Assembly (NCBI GenBank): GCA_032719365.1 | Contig: CM064866.1 | Coordinates: 2,585,781-2,649,780, forward strand | DNA: 64,000 bases | Origin: Prinsepia uniflora | Lineage: Eukaryota; Streptophyta; Magnoliopsida; Rosales; Rosaceae | Direction: 5' to 3' | Shown: one piece after another, positions 1 to 12,361 of the stretch | How the letters are laid out: each line of letters starts with the position of its first letter | Position numbering within the stretch: the first letter of the stretch is position 1 | Program-made: the position numbers and the translations under genes | The notes under the pieces: model-generated | Seen by the model: only the letters and a program-made list of their open reading frames with translations | What the model was told of the DNA's origin: nothing | Database searches by the model: none

Positions 1-114
1 AGATGGAACCGTGATATGAAATCTGTCGACGTCTACCACGGGCACCGGGTACTTCTCCAGGCTGAGCGCGGTGGCAAAGTACCTCATGGGAGTTCATCCG
101 TGGCTTTGACTTGA
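1..114 (+). CDS. Possible 3' terminal exon of an unidentified gene
   Basis: Frame 1 is open from the window edge for 37 codons and stops at TGA 112-114. The stretch is much richer in G and C than the DNA after it, as coding exons are here. AATAAA and AATGAATAAA-like polyadenylation signals follow at about 194-208. The frame reads ...DVYHGHRVLLQAERGGK..., which I do not recognise. The minus strand of the same stretch is also open for 29 codons from an ATG at about 90, so the strand is not certain. If real, the gene converges on the mannanase gene that ends at 311. Confidence 0.35.
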   Translation, partial: RWNRDMKSVDVYHGHRVLLQAERGGKVPHGSSSVALT

Positions 115-310
115 AGTAGCTTCAGTGCTTCTTTTTTGTAAATTAAGGCATGTTTCTTTTTTATCTATGTACCTAAACCTTTCTTAGTTACCTCAATAAA
201 ATGAATAAAAGTTGTTTCATATTTCATTTATATCTTTATGAACTACATTATGGTTGTTGCTTCACAATTTCACATATGTTAATTAAAGCTTACTTCTCTA
301 ATCACTATAC

Positions 311-2480
311 TTAGTTTCCGGTATCATTGACCTTATTTCCAGACCAAAATTGACCCCTTCGAATCTCCCTAGCTTGCTTCCACTTCTCAATGTTCCTCAG
401 CCTGGCATACATTTTCCGGATCTTAACAAGTTTCTGAGACTCCTCAGCAATCAAACTTACTGTCGAGGAGCTCTCGGACAACACCACCCCGTATCCGTCA
501 TTGAAAGAGTCCATTCCGTCGGCCAGAAGCTGCCAGAATAGGCCACCAACAGCTGCACCACCGCCCCTGGCCGATGAGTAGATGCCTGAGTAGACGGTAG
601 TAAAAAGCCGGTCCCGTTGGTCTGTGGTATAACCTGACTCCTTCAAAGACCTTCCAAACTCAGCAAAGAGAATTGGCTTCTTCAGGATGTTTTGTGCATC
701 TTTGATGTGATCATTGACCCAATTGTTCAAGAAAGAGACTTGGTCTTCATAGCTTGACCCATTTAACCTAATGCATCAGTGAAAACAACCCAATTGATAA
801 AAAACTTCGTTATCTTTATAATCATAAGCTGAAAAAGGTAAACACCTATTCTATTAATCTTTACCATTGATCAGGATATGAGTGAACTGTGGCAAAGTCA
901 ATACTGGGAATCTGATTATTCGCGATAAAATCAGTTCCAATCTGATAGTAATTTGGATTCGTTTGCTGCTTTGATGCTCCGTAAAACCCTTCAAGACCAG
1001 CTTCTAGCAAGTGGTTTCCATCTATAGATTTCAAGTAGGATGCCATCTCCGTTACCCAAGCCTGTCAAACAAGCAAAAAGCTCAAACATTGCCTTTTTCT
1101 TCAAGAAATGCCTAACATCGGTTTCAAATCTTATACCTTCACTCGATTTCAGCCCATAATCCACGACGAGAACATAAAATAAGATATCAAACCTGAATGG
1201 TTTTTCCTGATGGATCTGAAGTGCATCTTGGCTCATTCATCAGCTCCCAAGCCATTATAGTTGGCTCATCTTTGTAAGCAACTCCAGTAAGAGTGTTGAT
1301 TCTTGTAAGTACAGTCTATATATTCATTACAAAAAATCAGAAAACTCCATATTAGTACCACCAGATTTCATTTTCATCTGTTACTGATAATCAATTTTCA
1401 ACCACCAAAGCCAAACTGGTAATAAATTACTATAAAATCTTTCTCATTATCTCATAATAATACTAGAAGATGAAACCCAATTAATTAAAAGTTTAAAACT
1501 GGAAACATTCGTCTACCACCACTAAATATCTATTTTATATTTTCAAATTTCAACCCAAGCAAGTGGTTTTCCTAAAAGCAATACAAATGGCAAAGCCAAA
1601 ACCACAAAAAATAAAAAAATTGTGGCTGTGATCTGTAGATGATCTACCTTGATATGATTTTTGTAAAATCCTTTGACCACAGTGTTGGTATAGAAATCAT
1701 CCTCAGACGATATAGACTGGCCTTGGCTTCTTGCCCACTCCACGTACTGCTTTCTGCCTCCAAAATTCTCATAATTATTCACTAAACTCATCACCAGCTT
1801 AATCCCGTTCTTCTTTGCCTCAGATACCACAAAATCCAACCCCTTTTCAACCAAAACACAAAATTTCAGTCTCAAATTGAAACAAAATTATGAAACAGAG
1901 AAAAAAGAAGAAGACAAACTTCAATTATCAAAGCATAAAACTAAGAAAGCAAAGAAAAAAATCCCATTCTTATTTGCCTCATGCATCACAAAATCCAACC
2001 CCCTTCACCCAAAACACAACATTTCAATCCAAAAGTAAAACAAAACAAAAAGCCTTAAACTTTAATGATGAAAATTTCAGATCCTACAGAATCATGAAAC
2101 AAAACAAAAAAGTCCCAAACTTTCGAAAATGAAACCATAAGAACAAAAACTGAAATTCACGGGCTAACAAGAACCTGGAAAGTTTGCTCATTGTAGGAGC
2201 CGGGAGACGACTGGAGAGACCGGTAACCGCCATCGCCGAAAGCCCAAGTTCTTGCGATTGAGAGACCATGTTTTGTAGCCTGTTGAAAAGCAGATGAAAC
2301 TTTGTCTCTCTGAGATGGGTCGGTGGCGAAGTACGTGAGCCAGTACGCATTGAACCCATTTGCATAAAAAGGAATTCCATTCAAGACAAGTTGAACTCCT
2401 CTGGTTTTCACGAACCCGTCTTCTGATTTTACTTGGATAAGCAGCAGAGCTAAGAAAATCACACCCCAATGCTCCTTCAT
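311..2480 (-). CDS. MAN: Mannan endo-1,4-beta-mannosidase (GH5), complete, five exons
   Basis: Secreted endo-beta-mannanase that cuts beta-1,4 links in cell-wall mannans and galactoglucomannans. Exons on the minus strand: 2480-2175, 1842-1648, 1315-1193, 1061-865 and 767-311. All introns are GT-AG, all phases join, and the product is about 425 residues, the usual length of the plant family. Residues 1-19 form a hydrophobic signal peptide. The GH5 core shows the acid/base glutamate in WELMNEPR (about E195) and the nucleophile in PILFAEFG (about E310). Other family hallmarks are NGFNAYWL near residue 40 and LVNNYENFGG near 122. The start is the first Met and directly precedes the signal peptide. 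The leader upstream of the ATG is a GAA-repeat tract (2482-2506), and a TATA-like sequence lies at about 2608-2614. The paralogue within the MAN family cannot be set from this sequence. Confidence 0.93.
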
Positions 2481-5400
2481 CTTTCTTCTTCTTCTTCTTC
2501 TTCTTTGTTGGTGTTTGTCTTTATAAATGTGGTTACAGAGAAAGTGGAAGCAAAATTTATAGAAATTTTGTGGCCGTTTTAATAGGATGGTGGTGGCAGT
2601 GTGGCACTATATAAATGTAGCTGACCCTGACCAGTGGGTTATTATTACAGATGTGGGTAATAATTGTATAGTTTTTTGGAATACAACTTTAACATAATTT
2701 TTGATACTATAAAATTTACCTATATAAATTTAAGCAATTAAAATTTTGGATAATTTTCAGATCAATTCAATGATATATTTAATAAACATATGAGTTTCAA
2801 GTTAACCAGTTGATACATTTAATGACATATCAACTAGTTTAATAAACAACTAAATTTCTGATCAACCTATTAATCTGTATAATGACGTATATATTAACTC
2901 ACTTAATAAACATGACAATCATTCGTCCATATATCTATCTATTTACCAAATTTTATATTTATTAAATATCATAGTTAAATAGCGTAAACATGTTGAATAG
3001 GTTAAATAGGTCATAGATTTAATTAAGTTTTGAATACGACCTCTTTACGGATTACCTGGTTCATTAACATGCTGTGTTTGTGTTTGACATTCTTGACACG
3101 ATTATTAAACGGGTCGAATTTGAGTTGGGTATATTTGGATAAAACGAAGTTGATGACACGATACGAATCCGACAGACCCATTGGCAATACTGTGTAGCAT
3201 ATATAAGTGAAAATACAACTATACCCTTTGGTTTTTGTATGGTTTCAACCAGGTTTTTTTTAAAAAAATACGATGATATAAGATGGTTATTGACATCATC
3301 TTTTATGAAAGTCGAATTTAAAATCTCTTAGTATAAAACGTAGAGACAAATATCTATAGACTTTAATATTAAGTGACACAATTATATCTTTTGATACGTA
3401 GATATTTGCATAGTGGATATTTAGATAGTAATCTTTTATTCGATACAATGATATTAGAGGAAGAATATTACCTTATACACACTGGATATCGATATTATCT
3501 TTTACAAAAATCGAATCCAAAATCTTTTATATAACTTGTGAAAGTGAATACTATTATGTCATAATCCTAACTTAATTTGATCACAAATGACATCGCAAGA
3601 TTATAAACATTTGTTAGCATTTTCGTACATATACGATTTCTTAACGAGAGAATTCTTTAAAGTAAAAGCACTCTTATTTTTCAGTTATGACCTGTAAAGC
3701 AATATATAGGAGCAGGTTAGCCATATTCAACAATAATTTGAAGTTACTTGTGGACAAAGTAATTATGAAAAAATATCTAGTATGATTAGATTGGATTTTC
3801 AAGTGAATAGTTGCAATATTACTGTGGCTGTTGAAAGTGAAACACGAGAGAAAGTAAAGCCAATCAACCTTTGGTAAAAGACAAAGACCAATTTTCAAGG
3901 TAAAATTGGCAGATAACGAGGAAGACAACTGGAATTAGTGGCACAAATTTGACTATTTTTTTTCTTTTCCAAAAAACCTAAAATGTTTTGGATAATGGCA
4001 AAATAGAGAGGTGCGACTCATTTTTTTTTTTATTTTTTACTCTGCAAAAATAAATTTTCCCATTTTTGTAATGGTAATTTTTCAAGAGGATTGGAGATCC
4101 ATCGATTAAACAAGTGAGGCTAATCGATTTTCAAGACTTTTGCAACTCCAGGGAGGTTTCCGAGATTGAGGTGGCTCGGGTGGGGGCTGGCTGGACAGAG
4201 GATATCTGACCAAAAATTTCAAACGAAAATATCCTTGATTAATAACTTTTATGCATAAATTATTTATTAAGTAAGTATAAAATGGTAAAAAAAAAATTGT
4301 TAAATTTAAAAAGCAAAGCAAAAAAATTGTCAAACTAAAAAAAAGTTAATGGATGAATTGGCAGCTTTTTAAATTTTTTTTTTCTAATTCAAAATAAAAT
4401 ATCTAGTACGTTGGGTGGTAATAAAAAACATTGTTATGTTAATGGATGAATTGGGATGCTTTTTAAACCATTTTTATATTCTAAAGAAGTATCTAGTAGC
4501 TGAGTAGTAAATCCCTCTTCAAGTTAGAATCTTGTTTTTTTATTAGTAAGAAAAAAAAATGTTGGACGGAAGAAAATGCAAGTACTTATAAAATTATAGT
4601 GAATAAACCGAATAATTTAATTGGTTTTGGAATCGTGTTCGCCAAAATTTGTTTGTCTTCCTGTTTTTCTCGTTTTGTCATTATGATGTCAATTACGATA
4701 ACGAATTTCAGCTCCACAATGAGTTAGAATGTCGGAAAAACTTTTGTTTCCAATAATTTAATATGTGACTCTACAGAATTTTTTTTGTTGCTCATAATTC
4801 AATAGTGTGAGTTTTGATTAAGCAATCACAATCTATTGGTGATGTTGTGAATTACGGTGGATCGGAGTATCAGTGATACGATGATGGACAATATATTTAT
4901 TCATATTTGAAATCGTAGAGACAACGGTAGTACTAATAATAGACAGCAACAACATTGGTGGTGGCTGAAAAAACAAAGAAATAAAAATGTTTTAAGTAGG
5001 AATGTAGGATTTTGGTTTTTGATGAGTACAAATTTCGTGTGTTAAAATTTGGTTGGCAAGGTACGAATTAATCAAGGCCGAAGAGGCAAAGATACTCCCT
5101 GCCGACAGTGAAAGCAAAAATCAATAAGCGGAAATCACGGCGACGCCTCGGTGTCTAGCCTCCGTCGGTCAAGGAAGTTATGACCTGCTACGCTAATTTC
5201 TGCGGCAGTTGTCTAATGCTTGACACGTGTCGGCGTTTCCCCATTAACAGCTAAATACTTTACAATTTATTAAAGGAGCAAAAGCCTTCATTTGAAGAAA
5301 AAAAAAACCCTTAGTATTACTGTATTAGTATTGATTTGCTCAATATAATTAGAAGTTTTGAGTTTAGGGTTTTAAAAAAACGATATCGATATTTAATATG

Positions 5401-6355
5401 TATTAAATATTAAAAAATTATAAAAATATAATTATAATTAACTGACTTAATTTAAAAATATAATTTAATTTTTTTAAAATATGAATTAACATATGATTAT
5501 ATAAAAAAAAAATGCCAACGAAAGGGTCCCGAAAAGATACGAGGAAGCATTGTAATGAGCTCTCGTCACTTTTGTTCTTGTTTTTGGTATCTGAAGCAAT
5601 GGGCAAATAAGCAAAGAATAAAGGAGGAGAATTTGAGCAAAAAGAAAAAGTAGGGCAATGGAAATCAATGCGTTCTTTTGCTTTCTTCTTTCGTCAAAAT
5701 CTTTCCAATAAATTTATTTTTGTGCAATCGAAATTGTTTTCTTTATATATTACAAATTGCATAGTGGAGCACAATAGGTTGGTTCAATTATTAGGGCGCT
5801 CTCAGACCCGGTATGCCTTCGTCTAGTCCTGAGTTCGATTCATCTCGAGTTATATCCTGAGTATGAGTCTTGTTGTCCATCGGTGCAGATTAGTCCTTGA
5901 TTGTCAGTGTCTTAGGGCCCCACTGTTTTTTATATTTTAAAAATAATATATGTACATATTATATATATATTACAATATATTTCAATTAATTAATAAGTAA
6001 AAATTATAGAGATATTTCGATATAAAAATATATAGTTAGTATTATAGTTAATTTTTTTTTTCAATTTTCAAAATTTTACGTATGTCTATTTTATTTTAAC
6101 ATTTCAATCATAATCCATTTTGGGCATGCAACGATTTCAAACTAAAAATCTATTGAATGCAACTATATATGATTGTAGTGAATTAGTAACATGATACGAT
6201 TTTTTTTTATTTGATTAATTTGACATATATTATGATAGATTGAATTATATTTAATTTTTTTAAAATATTTAAAAGAGGCTCACACACAGATAATTTTCTA
6301 ATCATTTTACAAGAACGATACATGATTTCGGAAGGGTTCACAACGCGGTTGCAGG
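2481..6355. other. AT-rich intergenic DNA
   Basis: No gene-like reading frame. It holds the mannanase promoter and leader (about 2481-2700), long A/T runs, and a slightly GC-richer patch at about 5090-5250 that I could not assign. Short open frames here have no recognisable motifs and biased A/T codon content. A SINE-like patch at 5775-5930 is listed separately. Confidence 0.6.
5775..5930 (+). mobile_element. Possible tRNA-derived SINE remnant
   Basis: A GC-richer island of about 150 bp in AT-rich DNA. It holds a pol III B-box-like sequence (GAGTTCGATTC at about 5830-5841) about 60 bp into the island and ends in a T/A-rich tail. No clear A box or target duplication was found. The call rests on the B box and the island shape alone. 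Confidence 0.3.
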
Positions 6356-7375
6356 TTACAGAGTCCCAACTGAACGATTTGAAGAAAGATCCAAGCTATG
6401 AATTTTAGTTGCATTACCAATCTTAGGCGGTAAGCTGCCACTGATGTTGTTTCCCACAATCAGTATGGATTCTAATTGTTGGCATTTACCCCAGTTTTGT
6501 GAAATTACACCATAAAATTTATTGTAGCCCAAATCTATAAAATTAAGATTTGGATAAATACCAAATTCTTCTGATATGTTTCCTGTCAATTGATTTCCTT
6601 CAGCACGAAACCGATATAAGCTCGTGCAAGTTTTCAGGCTATTGGGGATTGGGCCAGACAAAGAGTTGTTGTTCCCCGTAAACCTTACAAGTTCTCCACT
6701 TTAGCAAATATTTTGGGGCAAGTAACCAGAAAATTGGTTTTCTGCCAAGTGCAATATTATCACCTTGTTGAGGTTCCCTATCTCTTTGGGGACAGAGCCG
6801 GAAAATTGATTAGCTCGTAAGCTTAAGGTCTCCAAGTTCCTCAAGTCACCGATTGAAGTGGGAATTAAACCTGACAGGACCCGCCCCGATCCCACAGGGA
6901 CCACAAGGGGACGTGCCCTGCTCCCGTCTGACACCCAATAATTCATACCAATTTTAACCTCAAAACATCAAATGCATAAATAACCAAATTAAAGTCATAC
7001 ATCAAATCCGAATTAACAGATGTCAGACAAGGGATGAAATCCAAAATTACAAGTTGCGAGCACGACTCTAACATAAACCTGCGGGTAAACCACCCAGCAG
7101 GGTTCAGGTACGCAGAAGTAGATCTATGCCTCAGCCTCAGGTTCCTCCTCTACCTCAGTATCATGACCTGGAGGGGTTACCAAAACATTAAGGGTGAGTG
7201 GACCAAAACTCAAGTTTATAAAATCATTTGATAAGTAAAACATATAATTTACCCCTCCGTTTTCCAAACATGCATGCAACCGAATTTAAAACCATCAATC
7301 ATATAATATACACCATAAGGCATATAATAAAACCGCAAACATAATTTTAGCCACTGCACTATACACTCCAATCCG

Positions 7376-7568
7376 ACATCCCTGATGTCTGACGTCCCTG
7401 ACGTCCAATAAGGTCACAATCACAAGGCTACGCGTGCCACTCGGGTCTCAATTCCGAGTTCAATCCCCGAACCCCGTTCGGGTACAGCATCCCTGATGCT
7501 TAGCGTCATAGACGCTGGACGTTCTAGACGTCCGTGACCTCTCCGGGGTACCTCATCCGGAGGAGACA
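7376..7568 (-). repeat. String of short stem-loops in LTR A
   Basis: About eight back-to-back short inverted repeats with small loops, including GACATC-CCT-GATGTC, GACGTC-CCT-GACGTC, GCATC-CCT-GATGC, AGCGTC-ATA-GACGCT, GGACG..CGTCC and CTCCGG..CCGGAG. The same string occurs in LTR C (26775-26965) and in part in LTR D (15290-15420), so it is a conserved feature of the LTR family and not chance. Confidence 0.8.
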
Positions 7569-8154
7569 GTATCATATGAATGGATCTATACAGTGCAGTA
7601 CCAAATACATTTTATTGATATCCACATGCAAGCATATATATATATACATAGATAGAATCCGAACCAATCATTAAGTTTCATCGGACGGGTCTCAAGCCCA
7701 AATACCGTGAAACGTGCCATAACCATATTTTCCATATCATCAAAACCATTATTGTTTTTAGCATGTGAATAAGTATAATAAACCAGAAAACATTTATGCA
7801 CGCAAGGGTTTAAGAAAATGGCCCACTCACAGTACAATCCTGCTAGAAACCGAACGTATACCCTCGTCCTGGTACAAATGTACAATCCCTGTCAAGTCCA
7901 AAGTATTCGTAAAGGTCAATTTAAACCCCTAACATTCAACCATGAAATCCTAGGCTGAAACCGGCCGGGAAAAGCCGTCCGAACGTGCTTCCCAAGGCAA
8001 AAAACCTCATTTTGACCAACTTAATGATCTCCGATCGACCCGAAACCACCGCCATTGGATCCGGATCGTCGAAACCTAAAGAATGGTGGTGGTCCCACCA
8101 AAAGTACTGTTCACACGACGCGCCAGTCAACGCGTCGGTCAACGCAGGAACAGT

Positions 8155-8475
8155 CCCTGCTGACGTCATCGCTGACATCACTGCTGACGTCAGCATGACG
8201 TCATGCTGACAGCTGTCAGACTCTGACAGTGCCACGTGTCAACACCCGATTGGTCCACCTCACTGATCTGTCAGGCCACGTGTCAGATCTGACATGTGCC
8301 ACGTGTCAGCACGTCACTAGTCCACGTCACTGACATGTCAGTGACACGTGGCAGTCCCTGATTGGGCTACGCCACTGACATGTCAGTGCTGACTGTGCGC
8401 TGACATGTGACACGTGTCGGCTCACGGTTGGTCCACGTCACCTGACAGTCTGACAGGGTGCCACGTCATCACTTC
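8155..8475. promoter_or_regulatory. Dense TGACGTCA / CACGTG array in LTR A
   Basis: Three exact TGACGTCA palindromes (8161, 8185, 8196) and five CACGTG cores (8233, 8277, 8300, 8345, 8411), interleaved with TGACATGTCA palindromes (8331, and again near 8377). These are the core sites of plant TGA-type and G-box bZIP/bHLH factors. Binding is an inference; the motif density is directly visible. Confidence 0.7.
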
Positions 8476-10139
8476 TGTCCTCAGACGGTTGACCCGTATC
8501 TCTGCAACTCGGGTCGATCAGACCCGCGATCATGACCCGGTCACCATTTCCTTAATTCTCAATCATTTTCACTCTGGTTTGTTCCTAGGTGTTCGTCTTA
8601 ATCTCAGGAAGGGTTCTATGGAATCAAAATCGATAAACACAGATAGGATTGAAGGCTTACCTCGATGAACAGACCCGGTTCCCGTCGCCGTTTGCACTCC
8701 GTTCAGGCTACCTCCGGTCACGCAATTGATCCCAATAGGTTCCTAACAGTTCTTAGAGTTGATTAGGGTAAATAAAAACTAAAACTAAACGTTGGAATTC
8801 AAGTTACCAAATTCTGGGTTTTGAAACCGTTTCGGGTTTTGAAACCGGCTCACCTCGCCGCCGTCTGCCGCCTTCCGCCGCCGTGCCTCAATCCTTCCCC
8901 GTGAGTCCAGCAACACACAGGCACAGAGACAGGGTGTAGTGCGCTAGTGTGGATCAATGAGCAGTGAGTGAGGGTGTCGGGTGAGAATTATATAGAAATG
9001 GAGGGAAATGGATGGACGGCCCAGATTAGATCTCAGAAATGAGATCAAGGGCTTAGATTAGATCAAGGGTATATCAGATCAAGGGCTGTGATTAAAAAGG
9101 TGATTTAAATGGTTTTTAATCCCATAGTGGATCCGATCCAATCTAGCCAATGGGTGAGTGACACTTGTCACTCACCAGGTGTCCTACAATCAGATTTTCA
9201 GAATAAAATATCTGTCACGAAAACCGAGACACGAACCTCCCGATTTCACGTTTCTGACCATAACTTCCTCGTACGAAGTCCGATTTCGGCGTGCCGCCTG
9301 TCTACGAACTCAGGACGTCGAGACCTACCTAACGGTCCTTGAGTCGCGTGAAAATTAGTTGTCAAATGAAAAGTCAACATTTTCGCCCCCAACGCCCAAA
9401 TTACGGTAATGCCCCTAAACTTCCGATAGCCATAACTTTTTCCCTGATTGTCCGAATTGGACGTGCCACCTGTCTATGAACTCGTGACGTCCCGAACTAC
9501 GTCACGGTCATAGGTCAAAGTCCATTTAATTCATCAATCAAAAAGTCAACATTTTGGCCATACCAATCACAAGGGTAAAAGCGTCAATTGATTCATTAAA
9601 TTACAATATTCCAATCTTCGAATTTCCGGGGTGTTACAAAACCACTGAGTTGATTCTCGAACACAACTAGCTCCACAAGAGATTTAAGGTTACATATCTC
9701 TTCAGGAATAGTATCAGAAAGATTATTATAAAAAAGATAGAGAACAGTGAGATTTGTTAGATGAGCTGTTGATTTTTGGATTGAACCGCTAAGTTGAGCC
9801 GCACACAATTGTAACTTCACAAGAGATTTAAGGTTCCCTGTCTCTTCAGGAATCATGCCAGAAAGATTATTAGCCCAAACATAGAGAAGAGTGAGATTTG
9901 TTAGATGAGCTATTGATTTTGGGATTGAACCATTAAGTTGATTCTCTGACAAATCTAGCTCCACAAAAGATTTAAGGTTCCCTATCTCTTCATGAATAGG
10001 GCCAGAAAGATTATTATCCCAAAGATAGAGAATAGTGAGATTTGTTAAGGCTTGTATGATGAAAAGCCTTGAATTAAGCACCATTGTATACCTTTTATAC
10101 TTATCTTTTAATGTTTAAATACCAAAAAAATTGTAGAAA

Positions 10140-11221
10140 ATAATATCTTTTGTGAGAATTGTGCAGAATTGGATAGAGCATGAAAATACAAGAATTTAGA
10201 CGAAAGAATCACCTCAATCGGAGTTGTAACAAAAAAGTTATGATCGAATTAAGGGAAGCCACCAAAAAGGGCAAGGTAATTCGGTAGCCTGCTACCAAAT
10301 CCTTATAAACATCTCAGAAATGGCTTCAGCAGGCACCTATCGATGCCCAGTAGCACAAAACTGACAATGGTCCATAACCATGACATCACAAGTCAGCCTA
10401 CCGTAATCCAACTTAACACAATCCATGACACTCGCCATATATGCCAAACAAGACGTCACCAAGTATTCTCTATACTCCTGAACACCTCCATATGTGTCCA
10501 CGATCAAGGGGGGGTCACAACACCTGAAGTTCCTTCAATGAGTCCTCAAATCAACTCCAAAGTATCCACCTCTTATACTCGACATCTAACACCAACTCGG
10601 AATCAACACATATCTCATCATCTAAACTACAACATCTCCTGATTCCGATATTCCCACCATGTTGGAAGTATATCCATCTTTTCCAACCATGGGACTCCGT
10701 CCTCAACAATTATACCACCTCCAGACTAACTGTCCAATGTCAACTCCTCTACTGCACGTAGGAAATCCACAACTCCTACGGATCACAACCACGTGTCCAT
10801 AACCAAACCAACTCACCGACCAACTCGCATGTCGGTTATCACCGTTTATGCACATCCAAAAAGGATGTCAATCATCACTCCTTCTGATGATCGCGTCTCA
10901 ACCTTTCCGAGATTCAACTCCGAGCATCACTATCGTACGAGTAACCAACTCTCGGGATCACAATCAACGATCACTCACCTCGGACTCCTGAGTCACTGTC
11001 CTCGAAGTCGTTAATCACCAATCTCAAGGAATTACCAAGTACGGCATCGGCATCACCCAAATGCCAACCTCAGCATATGCCTACACATCCAGATGAGTCC
11101 ACGAAAACCAACCTCACGGATGGTCAACCCGACCATATCAACCTAGTCCGCTCTAAACCGAAGCCTAGGTCTACCGTGCTTTCACTGCGCTACTCTGATC
11201 AAGCTAACGGCATCCTGATCT
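10140..11221 (-). mobile_element. Decayed element 'F', left part (non-coding retroelement interior?)
   Basis: About 1 kb without a gene. On the minus strand it has the same word usage (many GTTGG, GTGG and TTGATT words) as the non-coding interior at 22-24.4 kb. It continues, beyond solo LTR B, with 29098-30000. The 5-bp sequence GATCT at 11217-11221 is the left target duplication of B. I saw no coding relic and no intact LTR, so family membership is inferred from composition and layout only. Confidence 0.4.
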
Positions 11222-12361
11222 TGTGACGCCCCGGAAATTCGAAAAAGGAAAATTTGGAAATTTTGAAGGAAAATGACGATTTTGCCCCTGGAATTGGGCG
11301 AAAAGTTGACTTTTAATTTGAGCGGTCAAATGGACTTTGACCGATGACCGTGAGTAATTTGAGACGTCACGAATTCATAGACAAGTGGCACATCCAATTC
11401 CGACATTCGAGGAGAAAGTTATGACGTTTGGAAGTTTAAGGGCAGTTGGTAAATTGGTCAAAGGGGGCCGAAAGTTGACTTTTGATCGGGACATTATTTG
11501 TACTTTCTGGGAAGACCGTTGGGTAGGTTTCGGGACGCTGAATCCGTAGACAGGGGAGGGGGCATGCGTCAATCGGAGTCCTGATGAAAAAGTTATGGGT
11601 CTAGAATTATGAGGGGCATTTTGGTAAATTTTCTAAGTAGGGGTAAAGTGGTAATTTTATGCAAGGTCTTCAATTACAAGTGATTACTATCTTCATTTGC
11701 TGATTCAGCCCATCATATGAGTCATGTACCTTATCAAGTGACAAGTGTCACTTGTTCATGTAGATTAGTGGCATTTGATTGCCATTAGGATTAATTAATT
11801 CATTTAATGGATATTAACATATAATGAGCCTAGGTACTGTTCATATAAAACAGAAAAATAAAGAACAACAAACCGCCCCTTGTGTATTTGAATTCGTCCA
11901 AATTGATTGATCATGAATTGAGATTAAACAGAGAGAAAAGAGAGTGGATTGTGCGAGGAAACCTGAGTGAAAAACAGAGAAGACTGAGACTGGAGCTACA
12001 CTAAGAATATCTGAATAATCTTACATAGACCTTAGAATCGAATTCGATCGTTTAGACGTTAAGGAGTGAAATTGATTGTGGATTGAGCCTTCTGGAACTG
12101 AGACGAGTTGAACCAACCTGGAATTCGAAAGAAATTGATGACGAAACACGAAGAACAGGCCCTGTGACATCCGCGGATTGTGGAAGCTGAGTTCAGGTAA
12201 TTGGAGGTAAGAAATCATGAAATTGGTTTGGAATTTAAGTTTAGAATAAGTATAAGATACTTCAGGTGCAATCAATTGAACGAAACAGTATGAAATTGGG
12301 TGGAACCCGATTTCAGACCCGTCGGATGTTCATCTTAAGTCGAGAGATTCTAGGGTTTAAA
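11222..12361 (+). mobile_element. Solo LTR 'B', left part
   Basis: LTR start TGTGACGCCCCGGAAATTCG at 11222, next to GATCT (11217-11221). It is interrupted at 12361 by element C and resumes at 27443 to end at 29092, where GATCT recurs (29093-29097). Without C its length is about 2.79 kb, close to solo LTR A. The 5' end has the family's duplicated 'cgtagac-aggtggcac' module (about 11335-11600) and a GTGACAAGTGTCAC palindrome near 11740. Confidence 0.9.

Larger units (their letters stand above)
6872..9638 (-). mobile_element. Solo LTR 'A' inside the LRR pseudogene (AAACC target duplication)
   Basis: A 2,767-bp LTR in minus orientation. Its plus-strand left end TGACAGGACCCGCCCC is the reverse complement of an LTR 3' end, and its right end is the complement of TGTAACACCCCGG, an LTR 5' end. 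The flanks carry AAACC at 6867-6871 and again at 9639-9643, a clean 5-bp target duplication. There is no primer site, gag or second LTR, so it is a solo LTR left by LTR-LTR recombination. Inside are a stem-loop string (7376-7565), a TGACGTCA/CACGTG array (8155-8475) and a duplicated module near its 5' end (about 9200-9570). Small open frames within it are not genes. Confidence 0.93.
6356..10054 (-). pseudogene. LRR receptor-like kinase fragment, split by a solo LTR
   Basis: Extracellular leucine-rich repeats of a plant LRR receptor-like kinase, of the type related to MIK2/At4g08850. The fragment lies in two blocks: 10054-9639 (about five to six 24-residue repeats with LTNLTxLYLxxNNLSGxIPEE consensus) and 6871-6356 (about seven more). 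The blocks join in frame across the insertion: ...ENQLSG in the first continues as LIPTSIGDL in the second once the element and one copy of its target duplication are removed. A nonsense TAA lies at 6701-6703, where related proteins have a glutamine codon. The frame ends at 6356. Signal peptide, transmembrane segment and kinase domain are all missing on this strand. It is therefore a gene relic of about 0.93 kb that was already partial or broken. Confidence 0.85.

Noticed and set aside
10343..11014. Two plus-strand frames of 99 and 73 residues
   Set aside because: Thr/Ser/His-rich translations without a domain, in element-like DNA whose other strand resembles a known non-coding interior.
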